A program made the position numbers and the translations under genes. Below, one piece after another: positions 47,842 through 56,866 of a DNA stretch of 64,000 nt. Source of the stretch: UBA11986 sp963734955 (GTDB lineage Bacteria > Bacteroidota > Ignavibacteria > UBA10030 > UBA6906); NCBI GenBank assembly GCA_963734955.1, contig CAVTJO010000008.1:186001-250000 (forward strand), in the 5' to 3' direction. Below the pieces are notes generated by a model. The model had not been told where the DNA came from, did not search any database, and saw only the letters and a list, made by a program, of their open reading frames with translations. The number at the start of each line of letters is the position of its first letter. Positions within the stretch are counted from its first letter, which is position 1.

Positions 47842-49112
47842 ATGGAACCGATGATCCTTCCGAACATACACGACTTCCACAAGATCGACGTCTATGAATC
47901 TCATGGTGGTTACGAAATGCTGCGCAAAGCGCTCACCATGAAACCGGAGGAAGTCACCGACGAGGTAAAGAAATCCAACCTGCGCGGACGGGGAGGTGCA
48001 TGCTTCCCAACCGGATTGAAGTGGACCTTCATGCCGAAAGTAACCGACAAGACAAAGTACCTCTGTGTCAACGGTGATGAGAGCGAGCCCGGGACGTTCA
48101 AAGATCGGCAGATATTTGAGTTCAATCCGCACTTGATGATTGAAGGGATCATCATTGCAGCCTACGCAATGGGTGTGAAGATATGCTACCTCTATATCCG
48201 CGGCGAGTACAACAAGTGGATCAAGATGGTGCAAAAGGCCATCGATGATGCGTACGCGAAGGGATACATCGGCGAGAATGTTCTGGGCTCCGGCTTCAGT
48301 ACGCAACTGTACATTCATCGTGGGGCCGGAGCGTACATTTGCGGGGAAGAATCAGCGCTGATGAACTCGCTTGAAGGCGACCGCGGCTATCCGCGTGTGA
48401 AGCCTCCTTTCCCGGCGCAGTACGGGTTGTGGGGATGTCCCACGACCATCAACAATGTCGAGACAATTGCCAACGTGCCGTTGATACTGAGGATGGGGTG
48501 GGAGGCGTATTCGAAGATCGGTCACCCGAAGCATCCTGGACCGATTCTGGTTGGCATCAGTGGACACGTGAACAAGCCCGGTGTGTACGAAGCTGCCGAC
48601 GGGGGTTCTCATCACGGACCTGATTTACAGAGTACGCGGGTGGCGTTCCCGCCAACAAGAAGATCAAGGCAATCATTCCGGGTGGTTCATCAACAATGAT
48701 CATGCGGGGCGAGACAATTGAAGGCGTAACCATGGATGCTGAAGGTTTGAAAGCGGCGGGATCTTCCGTTGGCACTGCCGGATTGATTGTCATGGACGAA
48801 GACACCGATCTCATCAAAGTCATCACAAGGATTACGAAGTTCTATTACCATGAATCCTGCGGTCAGTGCACGCCATGTCGCGAAGGGACAGGCTGGATGT
48901 TCAAGATCCTGAAACGCTTCGAGAACTACGAGGCGCGCATGGAAGACATCGATCTCCTGCTGGATGTTGCCAACAACATCGAAGGTAACACCATCTGTGC
49001 TCTCGGTGATGCGGCTGCATGGCCGGTCCAGAGTATGATCAAGCGCTTCCGCGATGAGTTTGAAAAGCGAACGATGAAGTCGGCAGAAGCAACGCAAGCC
49101 GCAGTCGCATAG
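47842..49112 (+). CDS. nuoF: NADH-quinone oxidoreductase subunit F; two frameshifts as read
   Basis: The ATG at 47842 follows GAGGTG; the frame is open to a GTG at 47836. The first frame carries the FMN/NADH-binding segments SNLRGRGGACFPTGLKW, VNGDESEPGTFKDR and YICGEESALMNSLEGDRGYPR. It loses sense after YEAADG and stops at 48699. The last part (from about 48645), with HESCGQCTPCREGTGW and NTICALGDAAAWPVQS for the [4Fe-4S] cluster N3, is in another frame. Removing one G of the GGGGG at 48601-48605 and one of the GGG at 48638-48640 restores VLITDLIYRVRGGVPANKKIKAIIPGGSS and one protein of about 423 residues. Almost certainly an active gene with consensus errors. nuoG does not follow. Confidence 0.9.
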
Positions 49113-49404
49113 CTCTTGCAGGAATGTTCTTCTTTACCTTCAGCCCCACACACGTGGGGATGTTTATTCCCGGCCGCTCAGACACCTTCTCGTTTTTCCT
49201 CTTTTACTTGTCTGCCGAATGATCGGCATCACCGTCTCCATCTCTTCTGAAGTCTGAGTATTGTGCCGCACATGGCACGTACAAACCAACGTGTACATTG
49301 ATGCGCCTTCCGGCACCACATCTCCACCCGGAGTGTCTCTGCGGAAGCACTTCTTCTCAAGCTGCTCCTTAACTATTGAGTCTTCCAAATAACATGTCAG
49401 GGAT
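49113..49404. other. Intergenic region after the nuo genes
   Basis: Starts with a short CCCCAC-ACAC-GTGGGG hairpin (49144-49159). A 135-codon - strand frame across this region and into the next gene has no recognised product. No promoter was assigned. Confidence 0.35.
49144..49168 (+). terminator. Possible weak terminator after nuoF
   Basis: CCCCAC (49144-49149), four-base loop and GTGGGG (49154-49159), then ATGTTTATT. The stem is short and the tail is mixed. Confidence 0.35.
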
Positions 49405-51114
49405 ATGACTGCAGTTCGCTTTTGGATTCTATTATCCGTTCTGGTATTTGTTGATGCCACCCATGTCTGTGCAAAAGAATTGTCGGGCAGGATCAAGCAG
49501 GTTGTAGACGTTCGACTCAAGAATCTGAAGATTCCCCCGACAGCAAACGGGCGGAGCCTATTCACATACAACCATCGATGGCTGAAAACATTCTATCAAC
49601 GTCGATCATTTTCACCATGCTGGGTTTCCGATGGAATGGTTCGCGATGAAGCGTCGGAGCTTGCCCGTGCATTACGCGACGCCACGCTTGAAGGATTGAA
49701 TCCAGAGGACTACGATGTTGATGCAGTTGAGACGGCCGTCCAACGAGGAGCACGTGGCGGAGAGATGGATGATGCCTCGCTCGCAGCCGTTGATGTTCTC
49801 CTGACGGACGCGTTTCTTCACTACGCGTCGGATCTCTACTCCGGCAGAATCGATCCGAGGGCGTTAAGCGAGGAGTGGGACATTCGACCGCGGACGATGG
49901 ACCTTGCACTTCTTCTTCAGCAGGCATTGGATTCAGTTGGTGTACGGGAATCGTTGAGCGGGCTCCTGCCTCGGAACCAGCGGTATCAGGATCTCACGAA
50001 AGCTCTTGCCCGGTTCCGGGCACTTCCAACAATGGATGATCCTCCGAAGATAACAGCGGTACGCCGTCTTGTCAGGGGGGATTCGAGCTCCCGCATCATT
50101 ACGTTGAGAAAAAGGATGTCCTTCTGGGTGCCGGATGTATCCAACGGTAACGATGTCTTTGACGAAAGCCTTGAGCAGGCCGTGATGCAGTTCCAAAAAG
50201 ACAATGGCATCGAGCCGGATGGGGTTGTGGGAAAGGAAACAATTGCTGTGCTGAATCTGACGAACGAGCAACGCATCCAAAGCATACAAGTGAATCTCGA
50301 ACGCTGCCGATGGTTGCCTGCAGAATCCGAACCGAGGAGCATCGATGTGAATATTCCTGCGTTCGAGCTGAGCGTGATGGAGAACGGAGCCCGGGGCGAA
50401 AAGATGCGCGTGGTTGTCGGTACACCCGACCACCGGACGCCTGTGTTCAGCAACGCGATGACATACATCGTTCTGGGTCCGTGCTGGTATGTTCCGGCCA
50501 CAATCGCCGCAAAGGAGATTGTGCCCATGATGATGAAGGATCCGGACTACTTGAAGAAGGAGCACATCAGGGTGTTTCAGAGCGAAGGTGAGAAGCTACG
50601 TGAGGTCGATTCCGGTTCGGTTGTTGTGGCGGGCGTGGAAAGTGGAAAGCTTCGTCTGCGGATGGATCCCGGCAGACATAATTCGCTCGGCAGCATCAAG
50701 TTCATGTTTCCGAATCAAAACAGCGTCTACCTGCATGACACGCCTGCAAAACGCCTCTTTCGCAAGAGCATGCGTCAGTTCAGTCACGGTTGTGTGCGGG
50801 TTGAAAGGCCCGTCGAGCTCGCCGCGTATCTTCTTGGGAAGGATACATCATGGGTAAGGGAAGCGATCCATAAGGCATTCATAAAGGGCGAGGAGCGAGT
50901 TGTCCGGTTGTCCGAGCCGGTTCCTGTTCATCTTCAATATTTTACTGCATGGGTGGATGATGGGGGCACAATGCAATTCAGAAAAGACATCTACCACTGG
51001 GATGACGGAATATCAAAGGCGTTACAGGGAGCCCCGATGCTTCATAAGAACTCCGGAGTGGAACAGTTTGCGGCCGGGGTTGCCAAGGTGGGGCGAGGTG
51101 CAGCAATACAATAA
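49405..51114 (+). CDS. YcbB-type L,D-transpeptidase with peptidoglycan-binding domain
   Basis: 569 residues with a signal peptide (MTAVRFWILLSVLVFVDATHVCA). A YcbB-like N-terminal helical scaffold is followed by a PG_binding_1 domain (about 228-282: LRKRMSFW...MQFQKDNGIEPDGVVGKETIAVLN). The YkuD catalytic domain (about 310-480) has VNIPAFELSVMENG and HDTPAKRLF, and the core RQFSHGCVRVERPVEL with H461 and C463 as catalytic residues. It forms 3-3 crosslinks in peptidoglycan or attaches lipoproteins, in the periplasm. The length and long insert match the LdtD/YcbB class. It is not in an operon with other wall genes. Confidence 0.9.
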   Translation: MTAVRFWILLSVLVFVDATHVCAKELSGRIKQVVDVRLKNLKIPPTANGRSLFTYNHRWLKTFYQRRSFSPCWVSDGMVRDEASELARALRDATLEGLNPEDYDVDAVETAVQRGARGGEMDDASLAAVDVLLTDAFLHYASDLYSGRIDPRALSEEWDIRPRTMDLALLLQQALDSVGVRESLSGLLPRNQRYQDLTKALARFRALPTMDDPPKITAVRRLVRGDSSSRIITLRKRMSFWVPDVSNGNDVFDESLEQAVMQFQKDNGIEPDGVVGKETIAVLNLTNEQRIQSIQVNLERCRWLPAESEPRSIDVNIPAFELSVMENGARGEKMRVVVGTPDHRTPVFSNAMTYIVLGPCWYVPATIAAKEIVPMMMKDPDYLKKEHIRVFQSEGEKLREVDSGSVVVAGVESGKLRLRMDPGRHNSLGSIKFMFPNQNSVYLHDTPAKRLFRKSMRQFSHGCVRVERPVELAAYLLGKDTSWVREAIHKAFIKGEERVVRLSEPVPVHLQYFTAWVDDGGTMQFRKDIYHWDDGISKALQGAPMLHKNSGVEQFAAGVAKVGRGAAIQ

Positions 51115-51135
51115 TGCACGGCACAGGCTGTCGAT

Positions 51136-51165
51136 AAAGCCCCGCACATGCGGGGCTTTTCTTTT
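51136..51165 (+). terminator. Intrinsic terminator after the L,D-transpeptidase
   Basis: AAAGCCCCGC (51136-51145) and GCGGGGCTTT (51150-51159), 4-base loop, then TCTTTT. Strong. Confidence 0.88.
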
Positions 51166-51187
51166 GGTGGCAACGACAGGAAGCTCG

Positions 51188-51216
51188 TTGCATTTCAATA
51201 GCTCTTGGGATATATT
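51188..51216 (+). promoter_or_regulatory. Promoter-like TTGCAT-N17-TATATT for dut
   Basis: TTGCAT (51188-51193) and TATATT (51211-51216) lie 50 bases before the preferred dut start, after the terminator of the previous gene. Confidence 0.6.
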
Positions 51217-51265
51217 GAATTCAAGCTGTCGCTCGTCCCGTACGTTCACATCACATCCAATCTCC

Positions 51266-51721
51266 TTGGCTTCACAGGTTATCGTCCACATTACCCGGGT
51301 TGGCAATCCAGCCCCCGACCTCGCGATGCCGGCCTATGCGACCGACCATTCTGCCGGCATGGATCTGTGTGCCGCCGTTGAGGAAGCGTTCACATTAAAG
51401 GCAGGTGAAACCGCACTTATCCCGACGGGCTTTGCGATTGCGTTGCCGGAGGGATATGAAGCGCAGGTGCGTCCGCGCAGTGGCCTCGCAGCAAAACACC
51501 GTGTCACTGTGCTCAATGCTCCAGGCACAATCGATGCAGACTACCGCGGTGAAGTGAAAGTCATTCTCGCCAACTTCGGGACACAGGATTTTGTTATCCA
51601 ACGCGGTGACCGGGTTGCACAGATGGTGGTTGCGCCCTATACGCGCGTGACATGGGAGGAACGAGGATCACTTGACATAACAACACGCGGGACAGGCGGC
51701 TTTGGACATACCGGGAGATAA
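51266..51721 (+). CDS. dut: Deoxyuridine 5'-triphosphate nucleotidohydrolase
   Basis: 151 residues if the TTG at 51266 is the start; the frame is open to 50900 but that part overlaps the L,D-transpeptidase and lies upstream of the promoter. All five dUTPase motifs are present: YATDHSAGMDLCAA, PRSGLAAKHRV, NAPGTIDADYRGEV (catalytic Asp), QRGDRVAQMVV and the C-terminal RGTGGFGHTGR that closes over the site. Length is normal for a trimeric enzyme. It hydrolyses dUTP to dUMP, limiting uracil in DNA and feeding thymidylate synthesis. Only the start is uncertain. Confidence 0.93.
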   Translation: MASQVIVHITRVGNPAPDLAMPAYATDHSAGMDLCAAVEEAFTLKAGETALIPTGFAIALPEGYEAQVRPRSGLAAKHRVTVLNAPGTIDADYRGEVKVILANFGTQDFVIQRGDRVAQMVVAPYTRVTWEERGSLDITTRGTGGFGHTGR

Positions 51722-51763
51722 TCACCTCCTGCTGCGGTACCTCGATTGACAATTGACACTACC

Positions 51764-52978
51764 ATGGATCAAGCCGGAAGCGTTTCACAAACTGTCGTTC
51801 TCTCCATTGCAGCGCTGCTGCTTGTGGTTCTGGGCTACACCATCAATTCCATCATCTCACCCTTTGTGATTGTTGGTGCAATTCTGTATCTCCTTTTCCC
51901 GTACAGGGATTTGTCTCTTCCCCGCCGGATGATGTGGCTCTCCGGTGCCGTGTTCTTCCTCTGGTTTCTGCACACGCTCATCGGTTTGCTCGGTCCATTT
52001 ATTGCAGCATTTCTTCTCGCATATATTCTTAACCCCCTTGTCACGAAGATTGAACACAGAGGGTTCCCGCGTTGGGCGTCGTCGCTTATCGTGGTCACGC
52101 TCATGGTCGGCGTTGCAGTGGTCGTAGTTCTCTTCGTCATCCCGCCGGCCGTGCAGCAATTCCAGGGACTGATCAGTGGAGTCGCGGGGATTGCCCGGGA
52201 TGTTGCGGCTCTTCTCAAATCGGGGAGGCTATTTGAGTTTCTTGCTTCATACGGTGTTGATGTGGGAAAGGCACAGACGTTCATCAGTGATCAGATCTCT
52301 CCCCGGCTTGAGGGGATTCTCACTGCTCTCTTTGAAGCATTGTTTGGATTCGTGACGAGCATGTCGTCGCTGGTGCTCCAGCTCATCAACATTATTATCA
52401 TCCCGTTTCTCTTTTTCTATATGCTGAAGGACTTCCCGCTGATCATCGGGCGGTGTGCGTCCTTTGTCACGGGGAACGGCAGGCAACGGTTCATCGATGT
52501 TGGAACGAGGATCGACGAGATCCTTGGACAGTATTTTCGCGGAGCGATTCTTGTCGCGATGATCCAGGGGACGATCACAACCGTCGGACTTACATTTATC
52601 GGGGTGAACTATTCGCTTGTTCTCGGCATCATGACGGGCATCCTTGATTTCATTCCTTATGTCGGACTTCTGGTGAGCCTGACGGTTTCATGTATCGTCG
52701 CGCTGTTAAGCGGTGAACCGGTCCTTGTGAAGGTTATAGCAGTCATTGCCTTGTTCCTGTCGCAGAAGCTTCTTGAGGCGGTCGTACTTGGACCGAAGAT
52801 CATCGGGGCGAAAGTCGGACTTCATCCGGTGATACTCATACTCAGTCTCCTTGTGTTCGGGTATTTCCTCGGGCTTGTCGGCATGCTGATTGCCGTGCCT
52901 GTCACGGCTTTGTTGATTGCGATGCTGGGTGAATGGGACCGTCAACGGGTTACTGCGACCGACGGAAGGACTGCGTGA
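51764..52978 (+). CDS. AI-2E/PerM-family membrane transporter
   Basis: 404 residues from the ATG at 51764. Eight hydrophobic helices and the family motif FLLAYILNPLVTKIEHRGFPR near residue 90 are visible, as are PYVGLLVSLT and VLGPKIIGAKVGLHPVILILSLLVFGYFLGLVGMLIAVPVTALL in the last third. The name comes from TqsA, an autoinducer-2 exporter, but members also include Na+/H+ antiporters, so no substrate should be inferred. It lies 42 bases after dut and overlaps the rsmI region, likely co-transcribed. Confidence 0.87.
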   Translation: MDQAGSVSQTVVLSIAALLLVVLGYTINSIISPFVIVGAILYLLFPYRDLSLPRRMMWLSGAVFFLWFLHTLIGLLGPFIAAFLLAYILNPLVTKIEHRGFPRWASSLIVVTLMVGVAVVVVLFVIPPAVQQFQGLISGVAGIARDVAALLKSGRLFEFLASYGVDVGKAQTFISDQISPRLEGILTALFEALFGFVTSMSSLVLQLINIIIIPFLFFYMLKDFPLIIGRCASFVTGNGRQRFIDVGTRIDEILGQYFRGAILVAMIQGTITTVGLTFIGVNYSLVLGIMTGILDFIPYVGLLVSLTVSCIVALLSGEPVLVKVIAVIALFLSQKLLEAVVLGPKIIGAKVGLHPVILILSLLVFGYFLGLVGMLIAVPVTALLIAMLGEWDRQRVTATDGRTA

Positions 52979-52985
52979 GGGCGCG

Positions 52986-53699
52986 ATGGCCGGCATGCTG
53001 TATCTGGTTGCGACCCCCATCGGAAACGTTGATGACATGACGTTCCGCGCTCTCAGCGTGTTGAAAAGCGTGGACCTCGTTGTCTATGAGGAGCGGCGCG
53101 AGGGTGAGAGATTGCTGAGGCACTTCGGCATAGACAAACCTGTTGAAACGTTGAACGAGCACAACGAAGCTGCAGCATCATACAATATTCTGGATCATCT
53201 CAAGGCGGGCAGGAGTGTGGCACTGGTTTCTGATTGTGGAACACCGGTGTTCTCCGATCCAGGACAGCTGCTGGTCCGCAAGGCAATACATGAACACATT
53301 AGGGTCGTCCCGATTCCCGGAGCCTCGTCGCTCATGCCGGCTCTTACGGTCTCCGGATTTTCAATCGATCAGTTCCTGTTCTATGGATGGCTTTCCCCGA
53401 AGAAAGAACGCCGGAGGGCCGAGCTCCGACAACTCTTGCAGGAACGAAGAACGATTGTTCTTATGGATACGCCGTACCGACTGGTTCCGCTGTTGCACGA
53501 TCTTGCGGAGACGTTTGGCACATCGCGCCGCGTCTGCATTGCGTTCAATCTTACTCTTCCGGACGAGCAGATGTTCTACGGCACTGCCAGCGAGTTGTAC
53601 AAGAAGCTTTCCGGCAAGGAAATGAAGGGGGAATTTGTTATCGTTATCGAAGGGCGGGACAATGAATCCGCAGCCAGAACCACACCCAGACGATCCTGA
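52986..53699 (+). CDS. rsmI: 16S rRNA (cytidine-1402-2'-O)-methyltransferase
   Basis: 237 residues from the ATG at 52986; the ATG at 52995 (MLYLVATPIGN) is an alternative. MLYLVATPIGNVDDMTFRAL, VYEERREGERLL, SDCGTPVFSDPGQLLVR and VVPIPGASSLMPALTVSGFSIDQFLFYGWL are hallmarks of RsmI, a tetrapyrrole-methylase-fold enzyme. The SAM-binding GTP and PGA loops are intact. It modifies C1402 near the ribosomal P site with RsmH. It directly follows the transporter (8 bases). Confidence 0.93.
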   Translation: MAGMLYLVATPIGNVDDMTFRALSVLKSVDLVVYEERREGERLLRHFGIDKPVETLNEHNEAAASYNILDHLKAGRSVALVSDCGTPVFSDPGQLLVRKAIHEHIRVVPIPGASSLMPALTVSGFSIDQFLFYGWLSPKKERRRAELRQLLQERRTIVLMDTPYRLVPLLHDLAETFGTSRRVCIAFNLTLPDEQMFYGTASELYKKLSGKEMKGEFVIVIEGRDNESAARTTPRRS

Positions 53700-53702
53700 C
53701 TC

Positions 53703-54443
53703 ATGGTGATCGCGTTTTTATTGTTGTGGAGTTCCTTCCTTGCGGACGAGCCGCCTTCGAGACTCGCCGCGGGAGACGATGCATTTGTCAGAATGGAATA
53801 CTCATCGGCTGTCGAGTTCTACACCGCCGCTCTCGACCAGTCTCCCAATGATCCCGATATTCTCTGGCGTCTCGCCCGGGTACACGTCTGCAGAGGTGAA
53901 ATTCTGGAAGGAGAGCAGAGAACTGCGGAATGCAAACAAGCGGAGGCATTCGCGTTGAGATGCATCGAACAGGACTCCACAAAGTCCGAAGGGCATTGTT
54001 GGCGGGCAGCTGCTCTTGGGTACATTGCCCTCGATGCCGGGAAGAAAGAACAGGTCAGGCTTTCTCATGAACTGGTTCGCGAGGTGAACGAGACACTGGC
54101 CCTGAACCCCAACGACGACGCGGCGTACTCCATCATTGGATCGTTCTATCGGGCTCTTGGCAATGTAAGCTGGTTTCAGCGGCAGATTGCAGCGCTCTTT
54201 CTCGGGAGAGTGCCGGACGGAGGGTATGAAGAGGCCGAGGCTGCGCTGAAGAAAGCCATTGCGCTTGCACCGGACGTGATGCGCCACCAGTATGAGCTCG
54301 GCGTTCTCTATATCGATATGGGTCGGCAGGATGAGGCCCGGAAAATTCTCGAACGTGCTGCCACCCTTCCCATCAGGGTTGCCATTGACCAGCCCCGATT
54401 GAAGAAGATACGGGAGCTTCTTGAGGAGCTCTCGGAAAGGTAG
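53703..54443 (+). CDS. TPR-repeat protein with N-terminal hydrophobic segment
   Basis: 246 residues. A short hydrophobic start (MVIAFLLLWSSFLA) suggests a signal peptide or anchor. Then come tetratricopeptide units: RMEYSSAVEFYTAALDQSPNDPDILWRLARV, EVNETLALNPNDDAAYSIIGSFYRALGN and EEAEAALKKAIALAPDVMRHQYELGVLYIDMGRQDEARKIL. The arrangement, with an EAFALRCIEQDSTKSEGHCWRAA helix pair, resembles the RMDN-like TPR proteins. It starts 3 bases after the rsmI stop. TPRs bind partner proteins; partner unknown. Confidence 0.78.
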   Translation: MVIAFLLLWSSFLADEPPSRLAAGDDAFVRMEYSSAVEFYTAALDQSPNDPDILWRLARVHVCRGEILEGEQRTAECKQAEAFALRCIEQDSTKSEGHCWRAAALGYIALDAGKKEQVRLSHELVREVNETLALNPNDDAAYSIIGSFYRALGNVSWFQRQIAALFLGRVPDGGYEEAEAALKKAIALAPDVMRHQYELGVLYIDMGRQDEARKILERAATLPIRVAIDQPRLKKIRELLEELSER

Positions 54444-54457
54444 TTACCGACCAAGGT

Positions 54458-55375
54458 ATGAGCACCGATTTGAACACCACGTGGTCAGGGATTTTTCCCG
54501 CGCTGACGACAAAATTCACCTCAGACGACCGGCTCGACGCGAAACTGATGGGGAAACACATGGCCGATCAGATCGAAGCAAGGGTCGATGGTCTGGTGGT
54601 TCTCGGATCGCTTGGAGAGAACGGGTCGCTCTCGCTTGAGGAAAAACAGGAGGTTGTGAAACTTGCCGTCTCCACGAGCGGCGGGAAAGTCCCAGTGCTT
54701 GCTTGTATTGCCGAAACCACAACTCTGGCCGCATGCCGCTTTGCCGGGTTGTGCTCGCGCGCAGGTGTTGACGGGTTCATGCTGCTTCCTCCGATGCGGT
54801 ACCAGTCTGACCGGCGTGAGACCGTCCAGTATCTTCGCACGGTTGCGTCGGCCTGCGATCGACCAATCATGTTGTACAATAATCCGGTCGCTTATCGCAT
54901 TGATGTCACCCCCGAAATGTTTGTCGAGCTTGCGGATGAGCCAAAATTCGTTGCCATCAAGGAGTCGTCTGAGAATGTCAGACGCGTAACCGACATCATC
55001 AATCTTGCCGGCGATCGATACAGGATCTTTGTCGGGGTTGACGACTTGGCGTTGGAGAGTCTGATGATCGGAGCTGTCGGATGGGTCGCAGGATTGGTCT
55101 GTGCATTCCCTCGGGAGACGGTCATGCTCTACCGGCTCATCAAGGCGGGAAGGATGCAGGAGGCCCTGCAATTGTATCGCTGGTTCATGCCGTTACTCCA
55201 TCTCGATGCATCGGTGAAATTTGTTCAGAACATCAAGCTAGCAGAAGCCCTCGCAGGTGAGGGATCAGAATATGTCCGTGCGCCCAGGTTGCCACTTGCC
55301 GGGGAGGAACGGGAGAACGTGCAGCGCATTATTGAGCGAGCATTGAGCACCAGACCGCAACTGCCAAACGTCTGA
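54458..55375 (+). CDS. DapA-family lyase, candidate pyrroline-4-hydroxy-2-carboxylate deaminase
   Basis: 305 residues. TIM-barrel class I aldolase family: LVVLGSLGENGSLSLEEKQ motif, Y140 in IMLYNNP, Schiff-base lysine K168 in FVAIKESSEN. True DHDPS has a different context and lysine genes are absent here. The neighbours are an aldehyde dehydrogenase, a proline-racemase-family epimerase, a DadA-like oxidase and an Xaa-Pro peptidase. Together this is the trans-4-hydroxyproline catabolic set, in which a DapA-family enzyme deaminates 1-pyrroline-4-hydroxy-2-carboxylate to 2-oxoglutarate semialdehyde. The specific function is inferred from context. The ATG follows AAGG. Confidence 0.78.
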   Translation: MSTDLNTTWSGIFPALTTKFTSDDRLDAKLMGKHMADQIEARVDGLVVLGSLGENGSLSLEEKQEVVKLAVSTSGGKVPVLACIAETTTLAACRFAGLCSRAGVDGFMLLPPMRYQSDRRETVQYLRTVASACDRPIMLYNNPVAYRIDVTPEMFVELADEPKFVAIKESSENVRRVTDIINLAGDRYRIFVGVDDLALESLMIGAVGWVAGLVCAFPRETVMLYRLIKAGRMQEALQLYRWFMPLLHLDASVKFVQNIKLAEALAGEGSEYVRAPRLPLAGEERENVQRIIERALSTRPQLPNV

Positions 55376-55424
55376 TCAACTGGTCATGCTGTGTTGGACC
55401 ATTGATTCCTTAAAAGGCTAGGAC

Positions 55425-56855
55425 ATGAACAAGAACTTCATCAATGGTGAGTGGATCGAAGGGTCTGAAGAGCGCGATAATACCAATCCTTCCGACATCT
55501 CGGATGTTGTTGGAGTGTATGCCCACGGCGACGCACTGGAGGCGAAGCAGGCAATCGCTGCTGCGAAGGCCGCTTCTCCGACGTGGGCTGCAAGTACTCC
55601 GCAGCAGCGGTTTGATGTGCTGGATTTTGTTGGTTCCGAAATTCTTGCCCGCAATCAGGAACTTGGCCGGCTCCTTGCTCGTGAAGAAGGAAAAGTCCTT
55701 CCGGAGGCGATCGGTGAAGTAACCCGGGCTGGACACATCTTCAAATTCTTTGCAGGCGAGGCACTCAGGCAAGGCGGTGAGCATATCAAATCGGTGCGAC
55801 CGGGAATTGACATTGATGTATTCCGGCAGCCTATAGGTGTGGTGGGATTGATCACCCCGTGGAATTTCCCGATCGCTATTCCTGCATGGAAGACAGCGCC
55901 GGCGCTCGCGTTCGGCAATACTGTCGTGCTCAAGCCCGCGGAGCTCGCGCCCGGCTGTTCATGGGCAATCGCGGAGATCATATCGAGGTCGGGGTTGCCG
56001 AAGGGTGTGTTCAATCTTGTCAACGGGCCGGGCAGCAAGATTGGCGAAGCGCTTGTGACTCACCCCGATGTTGCAGGCATCAGCTTTACCGGGTCGCAGG
56101 AGGTTGGCGGACGAATAGCACAGCATTGTGCGAAGCAACTCAAGAAACTCCAGCTTGAAATGGGTGGGAAGAATCCTCTTGTGGTACTCGATGATGCGGA
56201 CCTTGAGGTTGCCGTGAATGCCGCCATCAACGGAGCGTTCTTTTCAACCGGACAGCGTTGCACGGCTTCAAGCAGACTGATCGTTACGGAAGCTATTCAT
56301 GATCGGTTTGTTGCAAGGATGGTCGAGCGTGTGTCAACACTCAAGGTCGATGACGCTCTTGCCGAGGGAACTGATATCGGTCCGGCTGTGGACGAGGCAC
56401 AACTGGAGAAGGATCTTTCCTACGTCGATCTCGGAAAGAGGGAGGGGGGGAAAATTGCTTATGGTGGCGAATGGCTCAAGCGTTCGAAGGAGGGGTTCTA
56501 CATTTCTCCGACGCTCATCACAGGAACAACAAACTTAATGCGTATCAACCAGGAGGAAATCTTCGGGCCTGTTGCGGGTGTAATCCGGGTGAAGAATTAT
56601 GATGAAGCTCTCGCCGTCGCGAATGACACACCGTATGGCCTCTCGGCCGGCATCTGCACGACATCGCTGAGACACGCTACTCATTTCAAGGAGCATATAC
56701 AGGCCGGCATGGTGATGGTGAATCTCCCGACCGCTGGCGTGGATTACCATGTGCCGTTCGGCGGACGAAAAGGTTCGAGCTATGGCTCACGTGAGCAAGG
56801 GAAGTATGCAGCGGAGTTTTACACGACCGTGAAGACGTGCTACGTTGCCCCCTGA
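55425..56855 (+). CDS. Aldehyde dehydrogenase, candidate 2-oxoglutarate semialdehyde dehydrogenase
   Basis: 476 residues. NAD(P)-dependent ALDH motifs: GLITPWNFPIAIPAWKTAPALAFGNTVVLKPAE, ISFTGSQEVGG, LEMGGKNP with general base E245, GQRCTASSRLIV with nucleophile C279, and NQEEIFGPVAGVI. Similar to the KGSA dehydrogenases of sugar-acid and hydroxyproline degradation. It would oxidise 2-oxoglutarate semialdehyde to 2-oxoglutarate, the last step of the route. 49 bases after the DapA-family gene, same strand. Confidence 0.85.
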   Translation: MNKNFINGEWIEGSEERDNTNPSDISDVVGVYAHGDALEAKQAIAAAKAASPTWAASTPQQRFDVLDFVGSEILARNQELGRLLAREEGKVLPEAIGEVTRAGHIFKFFAGEALRQGGEHIKSVRPGIDIDVFRQPIGVVGLITPWNFPIAIPAWKTAPALAFGNTVVLKPAELAPGCSWAIAEIISRSGLPKGVFNLVNGPGSKIGEALVTHPDVAGISFTGSQEVGGRIAQHCAKQLKKLQLEMGGKNPLVVLDDADLEVAVNAAINGAFFSTGQRCTASSRLIVTEAIHDRFVARMVERVSTLKVDDALAEGTDIGPAVDEAQLEKDLSYVDLGKREGGKIAYGGEWLKRSKEGFYISPTLITGTTNLMRINQEEIFGPVAGVIRVKNYDEALAVANDTPYGLSAGICTTSLRHATHFKEHIQAGMVMVNLPTAGVDYHVPFGGRKGSSYGSREQGKYAAEFYTTVKTCYVAP

Positions 56856-56866
56856 CTGTCAAAAAA

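Noticed and set aside
50900..51265. Long N-terminal extension of dut
   Set aside because: Overlaps the transpeptidase gene and crosses a terminator and promoter; the family needs only about 150 residues.
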